A DNA stretch of 64,000 nucleotides from Eimeria necatrix (taxonomy: Eukaryota > Apicomplexa > Conoidasida > Eucoccidiorida > Eimeriidae): assembly GCF_000499385.1 (NCBI RefSeq), contig NW_013651892.1, positions 167,000-230,999 of the forward strand, in the 5' to 3' direction. Of the stretch, positions 8,890 through 20,758 are shown piece after piece. A program made the translations under genes and the position numbers. The notes below the pieces were generated by a model that saw nothing but the letters and a program-made list of their open reading frames with translations, did no database searches and was not told where the DNA came from. The number at the start of each line of letters is the position of its first letter. The first letter of the stretch is position 1.

Positions 8890-8962
8890 AGCCTCCTGCC
8901 GGAATCGAACCGGCGACCTTTCGCTTACTAAGCGAATGCTCTACCGACTAAGCTAAGAAGGC
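8890..8962 (-). tRNA. tRNA-Thr (anticodon AGU), copy 2
   Basis: This is the exact reverse complement of 4388-4460, with the same cloverleaf and AGU anticodon. It is transcribed leftward, into the mobile-element island. Unlike copy 1 it has no T run at its 3' end. The mature end is followed by TTGCTGGGATTTCTTG, whose first bases are the reverse complement of the retrotransposon 3' end motif CCCAGCAA. The first run of four or more T lies roughly 95 bp downstream, inside the retroelement fragment. The upstream flanks of the two tRNA genes are not alike, so the duplication does not extend upstream of the tRNA body. Confidence 0.97.
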
Positions 8963-10124
8963 CTGACGGTCACCCCCAATCTTCATGTAGTCTACCCTAA
9001 GCTAAGCTTGTCAACTCAAAAGGAAGCGCTTGGGCACTGCGTGATTTAGTCTATCCTAGGCTTGTCAACTCAAAAGGAATCATGTGACCTCAAGGGTCTC
9101 CAGCCTAGACTTTACCTATACAAGGATATTATCAGGCCGTAATGCTAAGCATGCAACACAGCAGCAAATTGGAGTCGCCAGGTTATTCGCTGCCTTTGGC
9201 CTTGCGGCCGTCCCCAGCGCGACCAGTGGCCAGCACAAGAACAGTGTAGTTCTGGAGTAACACTGGGCCACTCAGCGTCTCAGGAGTTTTGATGCACTTC
9301 ATGAGAAAAGGTGGCGCAGCTTGAAATCGTCAAATGAAACTTGCCACGGCAAAGCGTTTCAGTGCAAGCCCCTAGAAATATTTCTCAGCATGCAAATAAG
9401 TATTGCGGTTTCTCATGTTACATAGGACGTGTACCAACGTACTGATGCTACGCTGGAAGGTGAAAAGACATAAATCTCCTTATCAGTATTGAGATCCTAC
9501 ACCCAGCGTTATACCGACACGAGAAATGTATACTACAGCCAAGCAAGGCGCGCCGCTCTAAGCCAAGACAGCAGAGGAAAGAAGGCACACGCAAGATAGC
9601 ACTTCCCCAGTCAATGTGGACCGCTACTACTTCTGCAGGTTTAGTACACTAGTGTGGCCTCGATGCCACCAAATACACTCTAAGAGCACAGAGTTCTGAT
9701 GCGGCTTGGAAACCGGCCGCAAAAGAAAAGCGCAGCATGTAGCAGCGTCTGTTGCCTTCAGGAAAGTATCTCCAAGCCAGACCATGCATACATCCGTAAG
9801 TACCCTAAATCGCCCTCACCACCACCACTAGTAACAGTAAGGCATCGCAGAGTTGATGCAAGCATGTCCCGCTGGCGAGCAGGGAGGCGCTCGTAGAACT
9901 TGATGCCCCCACGGCTCTAAATGTGTGCCCTAAGATAAAACATCGAGCTTGTTAACAGATTTTGAGGAATTCGTATGTCCTAGAGAGTGAATAGGTTGGG
10001 CACTGCGAGCGTCCCTTCCTTGCACTCGCTTAAGAATTACATTGAATGACACAAATTTGTTACATAAATAATTGAGTTGTTTTTCGCACTCGTGGAAAGT
10101 TTGGGCCTTAAACCGTGACGTGTG
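8963..10124. other. intergenic, no supported gene
   Basis: A short direct repeat (AAGCTTGTCAACTCAAAAGGA and CTTGTCAACTCAAAAGGAA) lies at about 9001-9080. No ORF here resembles a gene. The right edge is the 3' UTR of the RAP-domain gene. Confidence 0.5.
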
Positions 10125-13100
10125 TCACACGGCGAATTTTTGGCGGAGCAAACAAGCCTTCTGTTGCCGTCCTTTGGCTCCCTGCCATTCCTGAGAGTTG
10201 ATGAAGAGGATCTGTAAGCAGCAAGGGGAGACGCATCAGAAACATCAGCAGGCATTGCAGCATCCAGTGAAGCACGCCTGCATGAAGTAAGCCAAAATTT
10301 TGGAGATGCAAGCACTGATTCACGTTGTAATGCAGTTAACGAAGCAAAGGTTCCTGCGTAGTGTGCGCAGACGGGGCAATAGCACTAATGATTGCAGTGA
10401 TAGGAGATGAAAAACGTAGGAGAAAAGACAAAAAGTTTGCGCCGTCAAGCTTGCCGTTTCAATAAAATGTAAGAATACCTAGCATAAACGTGATATTTGC
10501 GCACAAGTTTCAACGACTATGGTACAGAAATAGCTGATATAAAGGCGACTAGCCAAAGCAAAAGCTACACAATGAATGCAGCCCTATACCACTTGTCTTC
10601 TCACCTTGGAAACACCAAGGGCTCTGAAAGCTCTTAGCAACAAATACTTGTATCCTGTGCTGTAATTTCTCATTGCATCTTCAGGGGTGGCGTTGAGCGA
10701 TAGCCCCTCAGTCTCGAGCAGGAGCACCAGCGGTACTCCCTGGACCCAAAGGCACACCTCAGACAGCGGCCACTGATGCCCAAACTCCGGCGCAGCTGAT
10801 TGAATGGCACCTTCCCCTGCTACACTCCACTTAAGTGTAGCATCGCTTGCCGCAACTGCAGCATACGGAAAATACCAGAAGTGATAGCAGCAGCTGCAAT
10901 TGCAGCATCGGCAGCGAACAGGACTCGATGAATCGAAGACGCGCTGGTGTGTAAGGCGAAGCATGATAATGACCAAGAAAACGCAGCCCACAAATATGAG
11001 AAAGTATCTGCTTATTTGTGCGAAATAAATATGTGTTTTCATATCATTAAAGAACCAGAGCCCTTAAGACAAAAACACAAGCAGACATAGCAAAAAGAAA
11101 ATAGAGGTGCACAGACTCAGAGAGAATGTCACACACATACGCACACAGGCGCAGAAACGGCACATAGCGATTGGAAAGCCACTACAAATACTGCCCTTTA
11201 TCCTTCACCTTTAACCTCTTCAAGAAACTCCCGAAGAGAACTTTGTCTGCTCCCTCTCCATCTAATAACAGCACCACAATAAGCTTTAAAGGTTTGTTGT
11301 TGCTGCTGCTCCAGCGTTGTTTCCAACTGCGGTGCCTCAAGCTGCAGCAGCCGGCAAACCTGCTGCAGCAGAATTGCAGGATCGCAGTGGTTACGGTATG
11401 TGATGCAATCAAGAGGAGTTAGAGTGAAGCTGTCTTCGCTCGTCGCTCGTCTTGCGGGCGCAGCAAGATCCCCTGGGGTCACGTCCGAACGTTTAGCAGC
11501 AGCGTATGAGCCACTTGTGCTGTTTTGCTGTACTGCCCTTATCACAGCAATGTCTCTTATGCACCACGGCGCAGGTCCACCAGCAGCAAACTCGGAGGGG
11601 GCTACTGCTGCCACCTGGACTAATTGTTGGTCTAGGGAGGGGACCCCCTCATCTGCAGCAACGCAACCATGGAATCTGAGCGGCATCTTCGCCAAGGCCA
11701 TGTTCAGAAGGTTGGAAAAGAAAGGCTTATGGTGCATCTCCGCCACGAGAAACGCCCAGCAAAGATGTGACAAGAACAGCGGCTCCAGATGTCTGCAAGA
11801 GAATGGCACAGAGGCACGGACCCAGGCGACATTCAGCTTAGCTAACCCTAGCGACGATGCACGAGCACAGGGTGAGTCATGCGGAACTCACACAAAACTA
11901 CGCAATAAGGGAAGGCTCACGTTGCCCAACAAGGTAAGCATTCAAGCACGTCTCACACAGCACCAGCGACAGCAACAGAAGCCGCATGCATAAGCAACCG
12001 CACCTGTCCGAAGCAAGCAGTCCCGACGCCGGTTTCCTTCTGTTGTATCGGCTCTCCACGAATCGGAATGCACGAGAGAACAACACTGGGTGTATATACA
12101 CCGCAACAGACAAAGGGAAAACGCAAGTCATAGCGTCTCTCAGACTTCGGAATAAATTTGGCTCTCCCTCCACGCTGCTGCACCACAGCTTCGGCAAATG
12201 AGAAGCAAACAACAGAAATATCGGTTCAATGAACTTTCCTGCCCATGTGAGTGCGGCGACTAGCGCTCCTGCAGACGCTGGCAAAACTTCTGGTGAAGAG
12301 CTTAACACTGTTGATATCACGTTTGCTGCCATTGGTGTCGCAGCTCTACGCGTTAATGCGAGCTTTATGGGTGCACAGTGTGGTATTGGGCCATTTTGAT
12401 TCCCTAGCATTACTAGACCGCAACCATTTTACATTACACACACATGAACATGAATCCTGCCTAAGGGGGCACCTGGACTATTGGCATGGGCAGAAAGGAA
12501 AGGCGCGTAAGGGCCTGTATGAACTTAAGTCTCTGGAGGACGCTCAGAGAATCGATGAGACTAGACCTGCTGTAACTTGCGACATTTCTGCAGCTGTCGC
12601 TGCTTATGTTGCCTCCGCTGCAGCTGCTTCTGCTGGAGTTAGCATTATTTTGGGTCCTGCAGATACTGTCGGAGATGTGCTGCAACAGCAGGTGAGGATA
12701 GTGGCCCTCGACTCTGGAAAAGGCATCGAGACAAATAAGCCACAGGGTGAAATTGACGCTGTATTCAATCTCTGCAACAGCAGGCACACACGTTAAGCAG
12801 CGGCTACAACTGGTTATGTCCTCACAGCGAAGGCCTCAGTTTGAGCTGCAATATATTCTTGCAAAGCACCCCTTCTTCTTGCACTAAGCCGGTATCTATC
12901 TTGCTTCCTTGCTTTGAATTCGTGTGCTAGCCTTCTAGCAGCTTACTCCGTATCTTTGTCTCGGCTTCTGCCTTATTTTGCTTTTCTGTGTCCCGGGCTC
13001 CCTACGTGTCTACAAAAACTGCTCTCTACAATCTGGGTATTTATCTGCTTGCGCGCGGTCCTTCGTATCTGTCTAATTTTGTCGTTGTCTGTCTCCGTTC

Positions 13101-16100
13101 GTCTCTATGCTTGTCGTTTTTCGTCCCGTGGATGTCTGTGCCGATCTTGTCTGCCTCTGCTGCTACTCACGCATCCCCGGCTGTTGCACCGTGTTTACGC
13201 CACCACTGTTTGTTCTAACGTCCTAAGGCGGCCCTGTCCAATTACTACTGTTTTTCTGCTTATACTGTTGATAAAGTCCCCATCCCTGATGCTCTCAACG
13301 CCTAGCGTGGAATTGGGCCCACCTGTATACCGTGCAGATAGCACAGACTCTATGCGAGGAACAAGAGAGCTTTGCAGCCCGTGAGAGGCCAAGCAATCAA
13401 CCACATCAACTAAGTCGTGCAGAGGGTGCACAAGCGACAGAGGGTCCCCAGCTAGGCTTGCGCTCTCCCCCAGTTTTGCCGCTGCGGTGGCCGCTGAGCT
13501 TGCTGAAGTAGCTGCTGCAGTTTGCGTGACTGCGCACGATATATCCACTGGAGCTGTGGCCTCAAGGGTGCTCACGAGGGATCGTGTGAGAGATCCGTAT
13601 TCCTCTGGAGTATCTGTGGACCTCCTCTCTACAAAAGTAGCAACGCTGCAGGTATAAGCGATGGCACGGACAGATAGCTACCCACGTCCGCAGTAGTTGC
13701 AAGAGCCGCAGCATTAGCAAAGAGGGCAGAAAAAAAGACACTGGAAGCAGAAAGTGGAGGGAAAAGCCAACAGCAACGGAGGAACGCAGCAACGTCGACG
13801 GCACGAGAAACGTCAGCAGCATAACGACCACGGCAGCAGCACGAGAGCCACCTATGAAATCGACACCAAGACCGGCAAGGGCATCATCAGCAGCAACAGC
13901 AGTTCCTAGTCCGTGTATTGTGCCTCGGCTTTCATTTGTACCAGCAGAGCTGCTGAGGATCTAAAGTAGGAATAATACGCGTCAAGAGCCGCGCGGCGCC
14001 TCTGGAAAGAAGGCATAGTTGAGGGTCACTCAAGGAAGGATTGAGGTGCTTCGTCAGCCGCAGCATCAGCCGTAGCTGGTAGTAATCCATTTGCTTCAAC
14101 TGCACAAATGAACGAGAAATCCTTGACTCTTGATCACGCTTAATGGGAGGGAGCATATGCTGCAAGTATGGCCCGGTGTACCGGCACAGCTCAGAACTCT
14201 AGGGAGTCCTCGAGAAACATGCAGAGGCGGCAGCGGCATGAGACAGTGACTCACCAAATTAAGCAGGCGAGGAGCTGCTCGCAGGTAAAATTCCCTCCAC
14301 TCTGTGCAGAATCGGTAAAGACCGGCGCAGGCCAGTAGCAAAGAAGGAGCAGACATAGAGTTCACGGCTTCGAGCGCCCTTTGAAAGCTCATATCTGCAG
14401 TGCCATCACACCCCAAAGGCTTAGGCCCTCACACACCCGACAGAGAAGCAGCTCAGCGGCAACTGCAGTGACGAAAAAACGTCCTGGGCAAGTTCAACAG
14501 CCACAACGAAAGAGATAGTAGCAAAGTACCTATCCAGCGTCTGCAGCGTAGGCCCATGCGTCCGCACTCAAAGAGATACAGCGCAAGAGAGTCAGCGTCA
14601 GCAGCAGCAATGTGGTCTGTAGACACCACCTGCAGCAGCTTTTCGCTAAACAGCTGACAGCGACCCAGCGCATGAAGACACCGTATGGTCGCCTCTGCTG
14701 CCACTCCCGCCTCTGCAATTCCTGCTATTCTTGGTGCTTGTGATGCAGGTGACGGTGCCTTTATTATGGCAGCAGCCGTTGCTTCTGCAGAGGCTGCCAG
14801 AGATGCCTCTGCTGCACACTGCTGCACCAGTCCATCTTTCTTTTGTTGCTCCTGCGGGTTTAGCTGGCCCTGGCGGCGTTCACGCGAGAGCCGAACGCGC
14901 TCTAAAACGCTGCAGCACATAAGTACAGAAAACGAAGTAGATGCTCAACGCTACCCAGGCATGTACATGGTGCAACAATGCAAGCGCCGAAAAAGTAACT
15001 ACGACCGCAGCAGCAAGTGGAGCCAGCAACCTTACTGCTACTCCTCAATATCTGAAACGACGAATGACAAAAAACTGCGTGCCGCTCAATCAAACTTATT
15101 GAAAAACGCATAGCAGCAGCAGACGCAAAGACAACGGCAGCCGCAGAAAACATACAGAAGCAACGTGGGCACAATGTCTCGCACTGAGTGCTTCATCTGC
15201 ATTTCTGCGAGTAGTGCTACCGCCTCTGCTGCGCTGCAGAGAAGCCCCAGCACCGCTGCATCCACATCCTGCTGCGATAAACAGTGCACAGCGTCTGGCG
15301 TTCCTGTTAAAGCAGAAGAGTCTTCCTTGAGGTCCCCAGTTAGCGACCCCCTTGCTTGCTGCAAGGCCTCCGCAGCGTGGCGCAAGCGCCGCAAATCCTT
15401 GGCAACCTGTAGCTGCCAAAAAGCAGCAACTTCTGCAGCTGCAGCTTCAGTGCTGCTGCTACTGGTGAAAAGGGACGCTGCCCCTCCTGCTTCTTCTACA
15501 TAAGGCACAGGCGCTGTTGCTGCTTCCTGGGCTCCTTCGGGAGTGGGTGGCCGACTTAATCCTCGTGTTGCCTTTGCTGCGTGCACTGCCTGAAGCAATA
15601 GTATGTAAAACGGAGACCCCAGGTACTTCCACGCCCGCTGCTGCTGCTGAAGCTGCACCGGGGCAGTGCGGGCAGCAGCCGCAGCATCATTAACCGTGCC
15701 TGCTGCTGCTGCTACTGCTGCTGGCGTTGCGGGTGTAGCTGGCTTAAGTAGCCTGCCGTATGCTGGGTCTGTGACGTCGTAGTTGTAAGTAAAGGGCTGA
15801 AGTGTCGCCTCTGCTCGTTCTACCGCCGCAGAAAAAGAAGAAAGGGCCCCTCGTAGTGCAGTAACCCCCCGGAACTGCTGCGTGCCCCCTTCCGTTGCTC
15901 CTACTAGCTGCGCGAGAAAAGTTGAGGCATTCAGGACAGCAGTAGCGACCCCGGAAGGGCCCTCTTCCCCCCCTTCTAGTCTTGCAGATGTAGGATAGGT
16001 CGCTTCAGCTGATGAGTGAGCTGAAGCAGCATCAGCAGTAGCAGCGGTAGCGCATCTTCTGATCTTTGGGAAAACCCCGATCTCAAAGGTACCTGGAGGT

Positions 16101-16279
16101 CTTGGGGCTTTTTGGACTCCCCTTTGAGCTGAAAATGAGAGGGCATTAAAATGGAATCCCCCTGAATACTTGTGGCTCTTCCATTGGCGAGAAAGGCTCA
16201 TATGAGGCCCGACAAGGAATCGGGACCCTTTCGGAAGTAGCCGGGGGTCCCCTAGGGGACCCCGAGGTATAGGTGGCAT
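10125..16279 (-). CDS. RAP-domain protein with alpha-helical repeats (ten exons)
   Basis: RAP proteins are abundant in apicomplexans; characterised members bind organellar RNA, often mitochondrial rRNA fragments. Minus-strand exons are 16279-15156, 14909-14530, 14394-14255, 14159-13942, 13645-13331, 12587-12473, 12362-about 12100, 11792-11209, 10855-10605 and 10211-10125. Splice phases agree at each junction; the exon 6/7 and 7/8 boundaries are the least certain. The middle has several degenerate helical repeats (FQRALEAVNSMSAPSLLLAC, LVDVVDCLASHGLQSSLVPR, LVAALTWAGKFIEPIFLLFA). The C-terminus is a RAP domain joined across the last intron: VPLVLLLETEGLSLN, YSTGYKYLLLRAFRALGVSK, then ILFINSQEWQGAKGRQQKAC and LLRQKFAV, stop. 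The first exon is rich in Ala, Gln and Ser and may hold a targeting peptide, which I cannot verify. The start codon could lie further upstream or be the internal Met of MSLSRQW. Confidence 0.85.
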
Positions 16280-18115
16280 TCAAATTGCACTAAGTATGCA
16301 ACAAATAGGCAGTTGAAAGGGCTACATAATAACAGTGGCAGCGAATCGAACAGAGGGATCGCAGGGGGCCCCACAGATTGTGTGAGGTCCCTCTTGGGGG
16401 CCCCCAGTGTTTTGTGCTGTTTGCGTGGAGCTTTGTGATGTACGCGCTGCTCAGAAACGCCACAGAAAGACCCATGTCCTAATCACGGGCTAGAAAATAG
16501 ATACCAAAAGTAGCAAGACATGGGAAGAGGGGCTCCACTTGGCTCCAGATCCCCTGGTGCTATGCTCTAGGTGACCCAGTCATGGCATTTGGGTCCCTTG
16601 CCCACTTTTTTCTTCCTTCTTTTTCCTCATGCCCCCAAATTTTATTCTAACTGTTTTGATTACGTAGTGTTCCCAACATGGAGAGCGAAGGGCCCATTGA
16701 AGACACAGCTTTCTTGTTTCAGGGACTCTCGCTGCTGCTCGTGGTATTGGGGCTGTTGCCAACAGTGAAGCTCCCATAACTGTAACAGCCGCAACTTAAT
16801 CAGTACAAAAGCTAGGAGCCAGCCTTAGGTCGGGTTTGAGCCCACTAACGCTGCGTAGGCACGGCAGCCCGACACCAACAGCAGCAACGAGACGAGCCTG
16901 GAAGAGGTGTCCTCGGGGGCCAAGGGTAGGCTGTTGGTCGGGGAGGATATAAGCACATGTTGAAAAAAAATGTGCGAACGAGTCATCACAATTTCGAGTC
17001 ACAGCAGGTAGCTGGAGCTCGCCACACTGGCTGCCTGCATTTCCCAAGAGTGTTGTTCAGTGTTGCTCTTGCGTGCTACGATGACGATGAAAGATATGAC
17101 TCGGATTCGTACAGTAAGGCTTTACGTTGCCTTCGGCGTCGCTTGATAAAGCACGGGTAGGATTAATTCGAGTTTTTGGAGGGAAAATGCACCGGCCGTA
17201 CTTAGAGCCCAACGGTGTCCCACAATGGGGAAACAGAAAGAGGGCTGGCAGCTTGATATGAACCAAGAACTCCTTGGATACTAATCAAGTAACTCATCCC
17301 AGAAGCAGAAATTGAGGCAGTCGCCTGGTCTGCCATTTGCTGCAGTGGCTTTGTCTTGCCAGAACGTGACCTCGCTGGAGAGGAGCTGCACACACTATGT
17401 AAGCTGTTAACACGAAAATATCAAAGAAAGGGGCGTAGGAAGACGGACGCAGCGCCCAGTGCCCCATAAATGCAAATATACTATACTTCGAGCGGCTGCA
17501 GTGGCAAGCCACAATGCCACAGTGCGGGCTGTGTGCTGCTGAATGTACTTGTCCGTATGCTCGAGTGTATTGCAAGGAAAAACATAATAACTAGTTGCAT
17601 GAGCACAACCAGTGTTTGTGGACAAGGTGCCCCTTGCATTGTGGCCCTCCGAAACTGGCCGGAGCTCTTGCACGTGCGCTGTGTGACTGCCGCAGCTCCC
17701 GTGACTGCGTGCGGAAGTAAATTACTGTGCGGACTCAACTTACAAAAAAAATCACCAAATATGCAAAAAGCACAGCAACAACGAATCCGCTGAACCCGAA
17801 TAGGTGTATGCAAAAGATAAAGATTCAGAGCCGCTGCTGCTGCCACTTTCGAAACTAATCCTATTGTTTTTGTTCCTGCTACTGAAAATTCCCGCATTTC
17901 GGCAAACTTAACAAAGCAAAGAGAAGCAAAACATGCTTCTCTCTTACTGCTTTTCCATAACGAAAACTCATTGGATCGCTTCAGCAGAAACTGCTGCGCG
18001 GAGACATACGAAGAATCAGAGCCAAGAGACGCAAGTAACAGCAAAAGCCCGCAGATAGAAACAGAACCGAAGGAAAACAAAATAGACACAGAATAGACAT
18101 TTGCGGCGTATCCAA
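16280..18115. other. intergenic with GGGGCCCC-type GC blocks
   Basis: Short blocks such as GGGGGCCCC and GGTCCCCTAGGGGACCCC lie at about 16240-16265 and 16360-16400. One minus-strand ORF (17481-18089) begins with a plausible signal peptide (MSILFSFGSVSICGLLLLLA) but has no family motif and no supporting splice structure, so I do not list it as a gene. Confidence 0.45.
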
Positions 18116-20758
18116 CTACGAGAAACAGCGAAGCTCCGGTAGCCCTGGACGGGGGGCAGCATTTGCCTTAAAACCCGACGCCTCTTGCTGCGACTCAGTG
18201 TCTTTGCTGATGCTGCTGCCATCATTGCTGCTGCTGCTCCTGCTCATTTTGGCGAGCGTTTTGGGACCGCAAACTGCGGCATCTTGAGAAGGTGCACTAT
18301 AGAACGTACTGCCAGCAACAAGAGGAACGGCACCGGGGGCCCCAAGGGCCCATGCTCGCGCAGCAGCAGCAGCTGCCGCTGCTGCCCCACTGTTCCCCAG
18401 TAAATCCTCTTCAGGCAAAACAACTAGAAACGGCAAGCACGCCGGCAGTTGGTTTTGCTGTTGTCTGACACAGCTTGTGCTGCTGCCGGAGCTCCCTGGT
18501 GTTACTGCCGCTGCAAACGGATTTGGGGCAGCAAGCCATGTCGCGACTCTCTTGCTGCTGCTGTTGCTTGTGTATCCTGGAGCACTCACAAGCTCTCGGA
18601 CTGCAGCCGCCGCACACTGAATTGCAGTGTCCGCAGCAGCAGCGGCCGCAGCGGCACCAGATAGGGGTGGGCCAAAATGTTTCTGCTCCATGCATGCAAC
18701 CACAGCAGATGCTTCCATGAGCTGCTGTAGCGGCTCTGGAGATGAATCCGCAGCAGAAAAGAAACGGCGCTGCGATGCAGCAAAGAGCAACAGATCGTAT
18801 AATCTCACGGAAGGGTGAGAAGCCAGCACAAAAGAACGCCACGCAGACAAAGATACCCAATGGGATCTCACGGGGCAGTTGCAGCTGCAGCCAACGGCTG
18901 CAATACGCAGCACGTCTGTAGAGGTAGTGCTGCTGCTGCAGTGCTGCAAAGGAGGAGGGTCTGAGGCGGCTGCAGCCCAAGCGGCTGCTGCTGCTGCTGC
19001 TGATGAATATGCATCATGTGCACCCATTCCACCGTCTAGCCGCAGTGTTGCTGCTTCTGTTGCTGCTTTCGAGCTTCTAAATACAGACAGCAGCTGCAGC
19101 GCTGCCACCGCTTCGTTCGTAGCAGCCTTTAAGATGGAAGCCGAGACGGAAGGGTCGCCAGCTGTTGCTACAGGCTCTGTCACCCCTGCTATATCTGCTC
19201 CTCCTCCATTTAGTGCTGGTGCTGTTGCTGCTGTCGCTGCTGTCGGTGCTTGGGGCATACAGTCGAAAGCGTGCTTATAGCTGCTACAGAGGCAACCAGC
19301 AGCTGCTGGGAGCAGGGCTCCCTCGCTTTGCAACTGCTGCTGCAGCCAGACCAACGCAGCCGCAAGAGAAGAGAATCTCAGCCGGGGTTGCTGTTTTTGT
19401 TGCTGCCGCTTGTTGGCCCTCCTACGTTGCACCTTCAACGCGTGCGGTAGCGATTCAAGGGTTACCTGCTGCTCACAGAAGCTTGCTACTTCTTCCAGCA
19501 GTAATACTGCAGTGTAAACAGCGATACGTGGCCGCTGCTGCTGCTGGTGCAGCTGCTCCTTGTGCACCTGCTGCTGGCGCTTCTTCGGCACATTTCGTTT
19601 TTTTTGCTTTTCCTGTTCCTGCTGCTGCTTTGCCTCCATATTTTTCTCTTGCTGCATGTGATTACGGTGCTGCTGCTGCTGTTCCTGCTTGTACTGTTGC
19701 TCTCTTTCCATTTTCAGCTGCTGCTGTTGAAGTGGCTGTTCCTGGTTCTCCTGCTGCTCTCGCTGCTCCATGGTATGATTCTTTCGTCCTCTGGTGGAAA
19801 AGTCCTCCTGCATGCATTCTCGCTGCTGCTCATGCTTGTGCGCCTCCTCTTCTGGGTGCCTCTGCTGCAGTTGCTCTTGCCGATGCTGCTGCTCTTCCTC
19901 TTGCTGCTCCCTCTGCAGTTCGTTCCGCAGCTCCGGCACAGTCGGTTGAAGCTGAGACTGCTTTCGCGGTTTCTTGTTAGCAACAGCACTACAGGCCCTC
20001 GCTGGTGCGTAGGGCACCGCGTAGGGCAGCAGCAGCCGCAGCGGCAGCTGCAGCGGTAGCGAAGGCAACGACCGCTTCTGGTGCTGCTGCAGTAGGTCTC
20101 CCACTGGGTCGTCTGTGCAAATACATCGAGCGGCACCAGGTGAAGCATCAGCTTCTATGTCTGCCCCTAATGCTCCACAAGGCCCAACTGCAGGTTTTGA
20201 GGCTGCAGCAGGTGAGCTTGCTGCTGCTTCTACAGCCCTGAGCGCCGGCGTTTCTTCAGGTTCTGGAGGCGCTTTTGCTTGGAGAGCCACAACTAGACAT
20301 GTGCTGGCGCGCGTTGGGCCCGTGAGAGGCATTCCAGCTCCGCTATCCGTTTTAACTCCTGTTCCTGCTGCCATTGTGTTTTCTGCTATTGCATTTTCTG
20401 CTGCTGCGGCTGCTTCCGCTGCATCCCTGCGCAAGTCTTCTTTCTTGGATGCGTCTGAGCACTTTTCTGTACCGATAAGATTCTTCATCCCTAGAAAGGG
20501 CCAAATACGTGATTGTGCCTTTGCAGGTACTCCTGATGCAGTTGCTTCTGCTGTGGCTGCCGCCTCCGATGCAGCTCTAAGTGCTGGTGCTACTGCTGCT
20601 GCTGCTGCTGTAGCCGCTACTGCTGTGGTGGTACTTTTCGTTGCTGCTGCTGTTGCTACAGCTGCCGCTGTCGTGGCTGCCGCTGCGATTCTGGTGCTGC
20701 TTCTGCACTTGATAAACCCCTCTTTAGAACACTGGTTTGTTGTCAAAGACGAGCGCAT
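18116..20758 (-). CDS. hypothetical protein rich in Ala and Gln homopolymers (880 aa)
   Basis: This is a single open frame of 880 codons. I do not recognise a family. The N-terminal third is Ala/Thr/Val-rich low complexity. Residues of roughly 290-440 form a charged, Gln/Glu/Lys/Arg-rich stretch that would score as coiled coil. The C-terminal half is more complex and includes SHWVSLSAWRSFVLASHPSV with RLYDLLLFAASQRRFF, then VAACMEQ-like and ATWLAAPNPFA stretches, which look like true folded coding sequence. Poly-Ala runs of 8-11 residues recur and are encoded by CTG/CAG repeats. It is divergent from the biotin-protein ligase gene, with about 650 bp between the two starts. An intron-containing model is possible, and the N-terminal part could be non-coding repeat. 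Confidence 0.5.
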   Translation of the reverse strand: MRSSLTTNQCSKEGFIKCRSSTRIAAAATTAAAVATAAATKSTTTAVAATAAAAAVAPALRAASEAAATAEATASGVPAKAQSRIWPFLGMKNLIGTEKCSDASKKEDLRRDAAEAAAAAENAIAENTMAAGTGVKTDSGAGMPLTGPTRASTCLVVALQAKAPPEPEETPALRAVEAAASSPAAASKPAVGPCGALGADIEADASPGAARCICTDDPVGDLLQQHQKRSLPSLPLQLPLRLLLPYAVPYAPARACSAVANKKPRKQSQLQPTVPELRNELQREQQEEEQQHRQEQLQQRHPEEEAHKHEQQRECMQEDFSTRGRKNHTMEQREQQENQEQPLQQQQLKMEREQQYKQEQQQQHRNHMQQEKNMEAKQQQEQEKQKKRNVPKKRQQQVHKEQLHQQQQRPRIAVYTAVLLLEEVASFCEQQVTLESLPHALKVQRRRANKRQQQKQQPRLRFSSLAAALVWLQQQLQSEGALLPAAAGCLCSSYKHAFDCMPQAPTAATAATAPALNGGGADIAGVTEPVATAGDPSVSASILKAATNEAVAALQLLSVFRSSKAATEAATLRLDGGMGAHDAYSSAAAAAAAWAAAASDPPPLQHCSSSTTSTDVLRIAAVGCSCNCPVRSHWVSLSAWRSFVLASHPSVRLYDLLLFAASQRRFFSAADSSPEPLQQLMEASAVVACMEQKHFGPPLSGAAAAAAAADTAIQCAAAAVRELVSAPGYTSNSSSKRVATWLAAPNPFAAAVTPGSSGSSTSCVRQQQNQLPACLPFLVVLPEEDLLGNSGAAAAAAAAARAWALGAPGAVPLVAGSTFYSAPSQDAAVCGPKTLAKMSRSSSSNDGSSISKDTESQQEASGFKANAAPRPGLPELRCFS

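Noticed and set aside
4388..8962. LTR retrotransposon with the tRNA sequences as terminal repeats or primer sites
   Set aside because: The tRNA copies are full length and inverted, not direct; there is no integrase, protease or RNase H, and the RT is of the non-LTR type.
17481..18089. Signal-peptide protein of 202 residues (minus)
   Set aside because: The first 30 residues look like a signal peptide, but the rest has no motif and no other support.
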